Shown: one piece after another, positions 1 through 5,750 of the stretch
Numbering within the stretch: the stretch's first letter is position 1
How the letters are laid out: every line of letters starts with the position of its first letter
Origin: Bacteroidales bacterium UBA7009
GTDB lineage: Bacteria > Bacteroidota > Bacteroidia > Bacteroidales > Paludibacteraceae
Direction: 5' to 3'
Assembly: GCA_002449665.1 (NCBI GenBank)
Contig: DJXH01000007.1
Location: 1-6,236, forward strand
DNA: 6,236 nucleotides
Made by a program: the position numbers and the translations under genes
Notes under the pieces: generated by a model
Databases searched by the model: none
What the model was told of the DNA's origin: nothing
The model's input: only the letters and a program-made list of their open reading frames with translations

Positions 1-598
1 ATACAACCTTACTCTCATAGCCCAATTGGGCGAGTTTCTGTTGCAGGGACGCTTCGCGGACGGTGATCATTTCGAAAGAAGCCAAGTACTGACGAAGCCT
101 TTTGTCTTCCTCTTCCGTTGTTCGAATGACTCCCATGCTGGCGGCATAACTGATACAACGGGCGGGGTGGGATAAAGTCTGGCAAAAATAGACCGGATCA
201 AACCCTAAGTATTCCATGGTCGTCCGATGGTTGCGCCAGATCTGATCGCTGCCCACGATTACACAGTCATACTGCTCCTCAATGCGTGCTCCGTACTGCG
301 TGTACCGGGCTTCATCAGGCAGCCCCAGATACGTCATCCGGAAATACGCGAAGCGTTTAATACGCAGCCATCGTCTGATTCCGGTCAGGCAGAACGCTAA
401 CGCATTCACCATACGTTGCACCAAAGTCTCTCCTTGGATCTTACGAAGCCATTGGTACTCGTTTGCATGCTCGGTCGGCCAATAGTCAATAAATTCTGCC
501 TGATGGCCCTGATGCTGTAAGTACGTACGCAATGCGTATGCTTGCAGCATCGCGCCGTAGTTATGTGCACGGTGATATGTTAATATACCTATCTTCAT
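1..598 (-). CDS. Polysaccharide pyruvyl transferase family protein (N-terminal part, cut by window edge)
   Basis: The minus-strand frame is open from an ATG at 598 down to position 1, giving 199 residues with no stop, so the 3' end lies outside. The start MKIGILTYHRAHNYGAMLQA (1-20) is the typical opening of the polysaccharide pyruvyl transferase family (CsaB/WcaK-like, PF04230). VIVGSDQIW (113-121), CISYAASMG (148-156) and ITVREASL (178-185) are further family landmarks. Characterised members transfer pyruvate from phosphoenolpyruvate onto a sugar as a ketal, giving the glycan a negative charge; they act in the cytoplasm or at the membrane's inner face. Family members in gut Bacteroidales loci are diverse, so the exact acceptor and even the reaction are inferred. 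The ATG lies 2 nt after the MurB-like stop codon, which implies co-transcription and probably coupled translation. Sampled lines here run about 43-55% GC, clearly richer than the preceding genes, suggesting a different origin. Confidence 0.88.
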   Translation of the reverse strand, partial: MKIGILTYHRAHNYGAMLQAYALRTYLQHQGHQAEFIDYWPTEHANEYQWLRKIQGETLVQRMVNALAFCLTGIRRWLRIKRFAYFRMTYLGLPDEARYTQYGARIEEQYDCVIVGSDQIWRNHRTTMEYLGFDPVYFCQTLSHPARCISYAASMGVIRTTEEEDKRLRQYLASFEMITVREASLQQKLAQLGYESKVV

Positions 599-600
599 TT

Positions 601-1581
601 TTATGTAAAAATCTCTATTTCAGTTGTGTCTTGTAATGCGGTTTTTAAGAAAAAATCCTTGTATATGTCAAACATTTCATCAGCATTTCTGTCTTTCCAA
701 ATAAAGCAGTTGAAATTTTTGGAAGATATATATGGGCGCAGTTGTGTTTTCCCGTTTAACAATAGAATAATGTCTCTTTTGGATTTGGTGAGCGTTTGAT
801 AAGAAATAATGTGTAATACGTTGAGTAATACAAATGCTTTAATAATAAGTTTAGTTAAAAATGAAAGGTTGTTTTCAAAGTCGTTATATACATTTTTCGG
901 GAAAATGGAACCTAAAGTATTGGCGGGTTTTTCTTGGTATATGAGTCTGTTCTGATGGATCTTTTCCGCTTTCTCTTTTAACGTGGAAGGGGAAATGCAT
1001 TTCGGAATGTTAAGTTGTACTTGTAGAATAGTGCCTTTTATTTCTTTTCTTTTAAGTTTGGATGACCTTTCCGTGAACCCTAATTCATAAACCGTTATTT
1101 TCTTCACCTCTCCATCCTCAGTTAGCAGAGTGATATGGTTGAGCATCGAAGATAAACTGCAATCGTAGCAACTGCTGTTGTTCACTATTGCTGCCGCCAC
1201 TGTGCCGGGCAAATCAATTAGTCCTTCAAAGCCTGCATACCCACTTTCGATGCATGCATGGGACAGCGTTTTCACCGATGTTCCGCATTCGCAATCAATA
1301 GTAGTCGGGTTGATATAATAATGATTCAGTTTGGTGGTGCTGATTATAATATCAGGATTGTAATCGTTTTTGAAATAGATATTTGAAGTTTGTCCTACTA
1401 CTATGAATGGTTGTCCCGTAGAATAGAGTTTGCGGCACAATGCTGTTATCTGCTCGCAAGACATCGGCATTATCCATAATTTTGCCGTCCCCCCTCGATG
1501 AATCCACGTATGCTGCTTTATATCAGCATCTGTCTCGTATGGTATTTGCACTTTGTTAAGGTATGTTATTATCTCTTCCAT
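601..1581 (-). CDS. Divergent MurB-like FAD-dependent oxidoreductase in a polysaccharide operon
   Basis: The 326-residue product follows the MurB (UDP-N-acetylenolpyruvoylglucosamine reductase) layout. HTWIHRGG (24-31) matches the NTFxxGG segment, VVGQTSN (61-67) the FAD-binding GGGSN loop, and FEGLIDLPGTVAAAIVNNSS (118-137) the G(L/F)EFLxGIPGTVGGAVxMNAG flavin signature. F-T-E-R-S-S (169-174) lines up with F-G-Y-R-S-S: Arg172 is kept but the usual Tyr is Glu171. NTLGSIF (221-227) keeps the Ser (225) that protonates the substrate in MurB. The end, from NFNCFIW (289-295) to EIEIFT (321-326), resembles the C-terminal domain of short (type II) MurB, with a Glu at the expected place. Residues about 235-275 are poorly conserved. 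MurB reduces an enolpyruvyl ether on UDP-GlcNAc to the lactyl ether with NADPH. Its position between a flippase and a pyruvyl transferase argues for a role in surface glycan rather than peptidoglycan; that role is inference. The start overlaps the flippase by 13 nt. The 3' half is very AT-rich. Confidence 0.8.
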   Translation of the reverse strand: MEEIITYLNKVQIPYETDADIKQHTWIHRGGTAKLWIMPMSCEQITALCRKLYSTGQPFIVVGQTSNIYFKNDYNPDIIISTTKLNHYYINPTTIDCECGTSVKTLSHACIESGYAGFEGLIDLPGTVAAAIVNNSSCYDCSLSSMLNHITLLTEDGEVKKITVYELGFTERSSKLKRKEIKGTILQVQLNIPKCISPSTLKEKAEKIHQNRLIYQEKPANTLGSIFPKNVYNDFENNLSFLTKLIIKAFVLLNVLHIISYQTLTKSKRDIILLLNGKTQLRPYISSKNFNCFIWKDRNADEMFDIYKDFFLKTALQDTTEIEIFT

Positions 1582-3098
1582 CCTCTTATTTTATTTACTA
1601 TTCCTTTGAACGTCTGTTTCTCTCTTTCGTCTATAAGTGTGTACCAAGTAAACAGCGATATTACCATAACGCTTGACATACTTATAACTCCAATACGTAT
1701 AATGCTTTCCGGCATCAAGTGTTTTATAAAATATATGCATATCCCGTCTATGGCTAAAATGCCTAAAACTGGGAGCAGTACGCCTGCAACAAACTTCCCT
1801 GTGTTAAATTCAGGTATCTGCTTCTTTACAATAATCAAACGTGCAAAAAGTGCGATTACGTCAATCACTATTGCGCTTAATACAGCACAATAAGGAGCAT
1901 AACCGTTATGTAATACCAAATATGCTATTGGCAGATTGACCAAAACCAGAGTGCCTACAAGCAGTTGGTATAATTTTATATTGCCTTGGGCTTGCAGAGC
2001 CGACATTAAACCGGCAGAACACTGGTTGATAATAGACATAACCAATATCAGTCTGACGAACATAACTGTGTTATCCGGTACGTTAGTCAACCATAGACGT
2101 AATACGTATGGCATCTCCGCAATTAGTGGTATAGAAACCATTGCTATCAGCAGAACGGAGTATTTGGACAGCAGGTATGAAAGATGTACCATTCTTGGTA
2201 TATTGCCCGTACCGTAACTTGACATAAGTTGTGGATTTATGCTTTTTTGGATGGTGGCGGAAAAATAGTTCATTACTCCATTTATCTGTATCGCTATCCC
2301 CCACGCAGCATTTATTATAGTACCCAAAAAAGTGTTGAAGATTATCGCCATTCCTTGGATACGCCCTACGCCTGCCATAGCTCCAAAAGTGTTCCAACCT
2401 GCAAAAAACAGCATATCCTTAAAGCATAATTTGTCAAAATTTTTTATTATGGCTATTTTTATCTCCGTGTATTTGAATGTAATGTAGATGTATTTTATTG
2501 CGGCAACAACTATTGTTATCAAAGCCATACCGGCACCATAGGTAACAAGCAGATTATACGGGCTGTATCGCAAAAGTATTGCTAGAAACAGACGAAGTAC
2601 GGATTCTATTATGCTTATTACCGAAAAGACCAACATGTTCTCTTTTGCATTGAGCACCGAATCTGCAGGAACCGACATAATTGTAAAGAACACGCCTAAT
2701 ATCATCAGTTGGTACAAAAGTACTGCTGTGTCTATACGGTCAGCTTCGATGTTCAGAAATCCGTCAAATAAGTAAGGCTGAAACAACTCAAATAGTATTA
2801 CAATTAAAATGCTGATAACTATATGTATCGCTATACTTACATTGTATATCGTATTTTGTTCTCTTGCATCTCCCTTGCCAACAGAAACGGAGAGATAGCG
2901 CTGAGTAGATACGGTCAATGATGCACTGACAAAAGAAAGTAGTGCTATTACGCCGGCTATCAGGTTATATAGCCCATAATCACTTGCACCCAATGTGTTA
3001 AGCACAATAGAAACTGTCCATAGTGATATGAACATACATACGAAAATCTTCACATAAAGAATCACCGTATTTATTATAACTCTGTTTGCTGCTTGCAT
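1569..3098 (-). CDS. Wzx-like polysaccharide flippase (MOP/MVF superfamily), 509 residues
   Basis: This is a very hydrophobic protein with about 12-14 probable membrane helices, which I call a lipid-linked oligosaccharide flippase. The N-terminus (NRVIINTVILY at 5-15, then LNTLGASDYGLYN at 33-45) is characteristic of the Bacteroidales Wzx-type 'lipopolysaccharide biosynthesis protein' group, and SINPQLMSSYG in the second half is another familiar segment. The usual length is about 480-520 residues, which this start gives. The frame is open to an ATG at 3218, but that would add 40 residues of unfamiliar sequence and overlap the polymerase by 145 nt. I chose the ATG at 3098: it puts the family's usual opening at the N-terminus, has a purine-rich stretch 8 nt upstream, and leaves a 25-nt overlap with wzy. 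The expected role is moving undecaprenyl-linked repeat units from the cytoplasmic to the periplasmic face for the Wzy-like protein encoded just before it. Substrate specificity cannot be read from sequence. Confidence 0.93.
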   Translation of the reverse strand: MQAANRVIINTVILYVKIFVCMFISLWTVSIVLNTLGASDYGLYNLIAGVIALLSFVSASLTVSTQRYLSVSVGKGDAREQNTIYNVSIAIHIVISILIVILFELFQPYLFDGFLNIEADRIDTAVLLYQLMILGVFFTIMSVPADSVLNAKENMLVFSVISIIESVLRLFLAILLRYSPYNLLVTYGAGMALITIVVAAIKYIYITFKYTEIKIAIIKNFDKLCFKDMLFFAGWNTFGAMAGVGRIQGMAIIFNTFLGTIINAAWGIAIQINGVMNYFSATIQKSINPQLMSSYGTGNIPRMVHLSYLLSKYSVLLIAMVSIPLIAEMPYVLRLWLTNVPDNTVMFVRLILVMSIINQCSAGLMSALQAQGNIKLYQLLVGTLVLVNLPIAYLVLHNGYAPYCAVLSAIVIDVIALFARLIIVKKQIPEFNTGKFVAGVLLPVLGILAIDGICIYFIKHLMPESIIRIGVISMSSVMVISLFTWYTLIDEREKQTFKGIVNKIRGWKR

Positions 3099-4255
3099 AT
3101 ATTTAGTTTCTCTCTTCCCGTCACCAACCCGATCATCAGTAAAATGTATGTTATCCAGAAGTAATACAATACAATAGAAATCATAGAAAATATGAAATAT
3201 AGGGACAGCATAAAACAAAATGTCGGAGTATATTCATTCTTTGTGCGGTATAGATATAAAGCTTTTTTTATTAGTAAGATCCAAATGAATATATACATAA
3301 TCAGTCCGATAAGTCCGAAATCATAGAACACCTCCAGAAAATCATTATGTGCCGGTACCAAATTTGGTCCATAATCAATAGCCACAGAGCGGTAACCATG
3401 TCCGAAAAGAAATGATAACACATCTGAATCACCAATGTCCGATATTACTTTCTGCCAAATAAACAGCCTGCCGCTACCCTTGTCGTTCGCGATATTTGTT
3501 ATCCTGTCAAACATATTGCTGCTAAAATCCATATCGTGTAAATTCAGCGATAAGACTATTACGACTGACAGAATAGCAATACAGGTGATAACTATAAAAG
3601 ATATTTTTTCCCTTTTGGAATCTATTAAATGCATGCGGCAGTAAAGATAAACGGCTATGCCCAAAACCAAAGCCAATAGCCCGCCTCGTTTGCCGGAGGT
3701 GATGATAATAAATGTAGTCAATAGTAATGCCGCAAGTTTTATCAACTTGGATTTGTTAAGAAATATGAAAGGTAAAACCAATAAAGGAAAATACGAAACG
3801 CCGATATTGGCGGTATTGTATTGATTTGCTACGTAATATATGTGAAAATACTGAACGGAAACAGCAATAAATGTAACTATAAACAGGCTATTTATTATTC
3901 TGTCTGACGGATTTTTGAGAAAATATAGGTATGATACCAAAAGCGGTGCGATAGGATAGATGGAAAATAGTAGTTCCGATATACCATCTAACGTTAGTAG
4001 AGAAATTACAAAAGACCAGACAAAAAAAACTATATATGAACAAAGCAATTTGTTATTATGGTTTATTATGCTTTTTATACCAAATAGGATGTATGGCAGG
4101 GAAACTATCATAGCGAGGAACTCGTAGTTAGCGATATCATTGGTTCCTAATCCTGCTTGATTGTCTATACTCGGCATAATAAAAAATGATGCAATAGCAT
4201 AAACAACAAGGCAGAGAATGAAATATATCTTGTCTATGTGAGTCTTTTTAAGCAT
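3074..4255 (-). CDS. Wzy-like O-antigen polymerase / O-antigen ligase family membrane protein
   Basis: The 393-residue protein has about 10 predicted membrane helices and the arrangement of the Wzy_C / O-antigen ligase family (PF04932). SGKRGG (187-192) follows a membrane helix, as does the S-x-SR/KRG segment of this family. A large periplasmic loop (about 238-312) carries GSGRLFIW (260-267), GHGYRS (285-290) and HNDFLE (303-308), followed by FGLIGL at the next helix; this order is the family hallmark. Such proteins polymerise lipid-linked repeat units in the periplasm or ligate finished glycan to an acceptor. Lying directly before a Wzx-type flippase, polymerase is the better guess, but sequence alone does not separate it from WaaL-type ligases. 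The stop codon lies inside the flippase gene (25-nt overlap). The ATG at 4255 is the first start after an 83-nt gap from the ATPase gene, and no TAnnTTTG promoter box is visible in that gap. Base composition is very low in places (about 20% GC around 4021-4080). Confidence 0.9.
   Translation of the reverse strand: MLKKTHIDKIYFILCLVVYAIASFFIMPSIDNQAGLGTNDIANYEFLAMIVSLPYILFGIKSIINHNNKLLCSYIVFFVWSFVISLLTLDGISELLFSIYPIAPLLVSYLYFLKNPSDRIINSLFIVTFIAVSVQYFHIYYVANQYNTANIGVSYFPLLVLPFIFLNKSKLIKLAALLLTTFIIITSGKRGGLLALVLGIAVYLYCRMHLIDSKREKISFIVITCIAILSVVIVLSLNLHDMDFSSNMFDRITNIANDKGSGRLFIWQKVISDIGDSDVLSFLFGHGYRSVAIDYGPNLVPAHNDFLEVFYDFGLIGLIMYIFIWILLIKKALYLYRTKNEYTPTFCFMLSLYFIFSMISIVLYYFWITYILLMIGLVTGREKLNICKQQTEL
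3107..3119 (-). promoter_or_regulatory. Purine-rich stretch before the flippase start (possible ribosome binding site)
   Basis: On the minus strand GGGAAGAGAGAAA lies 8 nt before the ATG at 3098, inside the 3' end of the polymerase gene. It helps favour this start over the ATG at 3218. Bacteroidota genes often lack a clear Shine-Dalgarno sequence, so this is supporting evidence only. Confidence 0.4.
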
Positions 4256-4338
4256 AATCTTTTTTGCACATTAAAATCGCTGCTTGATTTTCATTTTCCT
4301 ATGTTTTCTATTCCTTGTGCCACGATATGGTCTCGCTT

Positions 4339-5583
4339 TTATCCCAAAAACACAACGGCATTGACGGCTGTTATACCATAGTCAAATTGCTTGGTTTGAG
4401 TGTCGTTGCTGATTATAAATTTGCCAAGTATGGGTTTGTCATTCACTATCTCTTCTAATTTGCGAAGGTGCTTGCCGTCGGTGGGTAGTACCTTGCGTGC
4501 ATATTTTATCTCGAACGCGTAATACCCGTCCGGTGTTTCCACGAGCAAGTCCACCTCCCTGCCGTCTTGTGTGCGCAGATGGTAAAACCTCACATCTACA
4601 GCGAGGTTATGTGCTTGTTTGTATATCTCCGCTACTATTGCACTTTCAAATTCGTTGCCCGACATACCACCGCGTCTTTGCAGCACGGCTTGCAGTACAC
4701 CGTGGTCCATAAAGTGTATTTTAGGTGCGCGGGTAAGCCGCTTGTTGCTATTGCGTGTCCACGGTGTAAGCGTAATGGTTTGATAGCTGATATACAAACA
4801 GTTCAGGTATCTTTTTGCCGTCTTCGGCGATACTCCTATAAGGCTTGCAAGTGTCGATTCCGTAACCGTTTGACCTGTTTGCAGGGCAATGGCTTGTTGC
4901 AGTTTGACAAACGGGTCAAGGTCGCGGATAGACACAAGGTCGCGTACATCGCGCTCAAGGTATGTTCTTACGTAGTCGCGCAGCCATTCCCATTTCTCCT
5001 CGTCCGGCATATCCTCATCCACGAGAGCCGGATAGCCGCCGAAATTAACATAAAAATTGTATGCCCCGAATTTATCAGCGTATGTCGGGTCTAACAGCGC
5101 ATCGGGATATATGTAGTACTCTTCCTTTTTTAGCATTTTTTGCCAAGTGGAGTGGTGCAGCGGAATTTCGGGTGAGGTCAGTTCGGGCATAGTGAGCGGA
5201 AAGATGTCGTATATGCGGCATCTGCCTGCAAGTGTTTCCCTCACCTTGTCCATCAGCAGAAGTTGGCTTGAGCCTGTCAGCAGGTACTTGGTTTGCTTGT
5301 ATTCATCATATACCGATTTGACGAACTCTATCAGTATCGGTTCTTTTTGTACTTCGTCAAGTGCAGCTTTCGGATAGATAAATGCCCATTGCGAAGCCCC
5401 CATTTCTTTCAGGCGTTGTACCAATGCAGGGTTCTCTATGGACAGGTAGGTATAGTCGGGAAAATAGTCCTTGATTATGGTCGTTTTCCCCACTTGTCTC
5501 GCGCCTGTCAAAACCATTATTCTGTTTATCGGGCGGTCGGCTTTTTGAGCCATCAGTTTTCCTATTTCGCGCTCTCTGTTCAT
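4339..5583 (-). CDS. AAA-family ATPase with DUF4143 C-terminal domain (putative)
   Basis: The 414-residue protein has the architecture of the AAA_14 (PF13173) plus DUF4143 (PF13635) family, abundant in Bacteroidota and archaea and poorly characterised. Walker A is GARQVGKTT (27-35); Walker B is AALDEVQ (73-79) with D76-E77; LTGSSQLLL (102-110) looks like the sensor segment. A probable winged helix lies at about 238-263 (ESTLASLIGVSPKTAKRYL). The C-terminus resembles a PD-(D/E)xK nuclease fold: E313, then REVDLLVE (342-349) with D345, then FEIK (357-360), so the usual D...ExK residues seem present. Cellular function is unknown; DNA binding or repair and mobile-element-linked roles have been proposed, and I infer none. 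The gene has its own promoter 25-30 nt before the ATG, and sampled composition is about 50-55% GC, unlike the AT-rich polymerase next to it. It interrupts an otherwise ordinary ugd-to-wzy arrangement, so it is probably a later insertion or cargo gene. It is intact, with no frameshift. Confidence 0.9.
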   Translation of the reverse strand: MNREREIGKLMAQKADRPINRIMVLTGARQVGKTTIIKDYFPDYTYLSIENPALVQRLKEMGASQWAFIYPKAALDEVQKEPILIEFVKSVYDEYKQTKYLLTGSSQLLLMDKVRETLAGRCRIYDIFPLTMPELTSPEIPLHHSTWQKMLKKEEYYIYPDALLDPTYADKFGAYNFYVNFGGYPALVDEDMPDEEKWEWLRDYVRTYLERDVRDLVSIRDLDPFVKLQQAIALQTGQTVTESTLASLIGVSPKTAKRYLNCLYISYQTITLTPWTRNSNKRLTRAPKIHFMDHGVLQAVLQRRGGMSGNEFESAIVAEIYKQAHNLAVDVRFYHLRTQDGREVDLLVETPDGYYAFEIKYARKVLPTDGKHLRKLEEIVNDKPILGKFIISNDTQTKQFDYGITAVNAVVFLG

Positions 5584-5614
5584 AAAATGCCGCTATCTTA
5601 TTGATTTTCGGCTG

Positions 5615-5646
5615 CAAAGGTACGACTTTTATTTTGTTCTCCCAAA
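5615..5646 (-). promoter_or_regulatory. Bacteroidota-type sigma-ABfr promoter for the AAA ATPase gene
   Basis: Read on the minus strand, a -33 box TTTG (5646-5643) and a -7 box TACCTTTG (5622-5615) are separated by 20 bp. This fits the known Bacteroides consensus TTTG-(19-21)-TAnnTTTG without a mismatch. Transcription would start near 5607-5609, leaving a leader of about 25 nt before the ATG at 5583. The -33 box directly abuts the tandem repeats and forms part of an inverted-repeat arm. Confidence 0.85.
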
Positions 5647-5710
5647 TCAAATTCCAAAATTCACGCCATTTTTGGGACTCAAATTCCAAAATTCACGCCG
5701 TTTTTGGGAT
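5647..5710. repeat. Two tandem 32-bp direct repeats upstream of the ATPase promoter
   Basis: Copies at 5647-5678 and 5679-5710 match at 30 of 32 positions; the differences are A/G at unit position 22 and C/T at position 32. Each unit contains the core AAATTCCAAAATTCACGCC followed by a TTTTTGGGA tail. The array touches the -33 box (5643-5646). TCCCAAA at 5640-5646, which covers that box, is the exact reverse complement of TTTGGGA at 5671-5677 and 5703-5709. The position suggests an operator for a regulator, possibly the ATPase's own winged helix, or a recombination-derived junction. Both readings are inference. Confidence 0.85.
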
Positions 5711-5750
5711 TCGTGGTCGTATAGTGGGCTTGTTTGGTCATATCTATTGG

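Noticed and set aside
282..485. Plus-strand 67-residue frame
   Set aside because: It is antisense to the pyruvyl transferase family gene, with no domain or promoter support.
1498..1893. Plus-strand open frame of 131 residues across the flippase/MurB-like junction
   Set aside because: It is hydrophobic only because it is antisense to a membrane-protein gene; both genes on the other strand have family support.
2083..2397. Minus-strand 104-residue frame inside the flippase gene
   Set aside because: It is an alternate-frame shadow of the flippase, with no features of its own.
4273..4291. Small hairpin between the ATPase and polymerase genes as a terminator
   Set aside because: The stem is only 6 bp and A/T-dominated, with no GC-rich base or following U-run on the minus strand.
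4567..5094. Plus-strand open frame of 175 residues
   Set aside because: It lies wholly opposite the well-supported AAA ATPase gene, has a Cys/Arg-rich composition with no recognisable domain, and no promoter. It is an antisense shadow.
5357..5689. Minus-strand 110-residue frame starting in the tandem repeats
   Set aside because: It runs through the promoter and then out of frame over the start of the ATPase gene. The product is polar with no recognisable domain, and its start lies upstream of the predicted transcription start.
5640..5710. Tandem repeats as a CRISPR array or insertion-sequence end
   Set aside because: The two units are directly adjacent with no spacers, and there is no transposase or terminal inverted repeat structure nearby.
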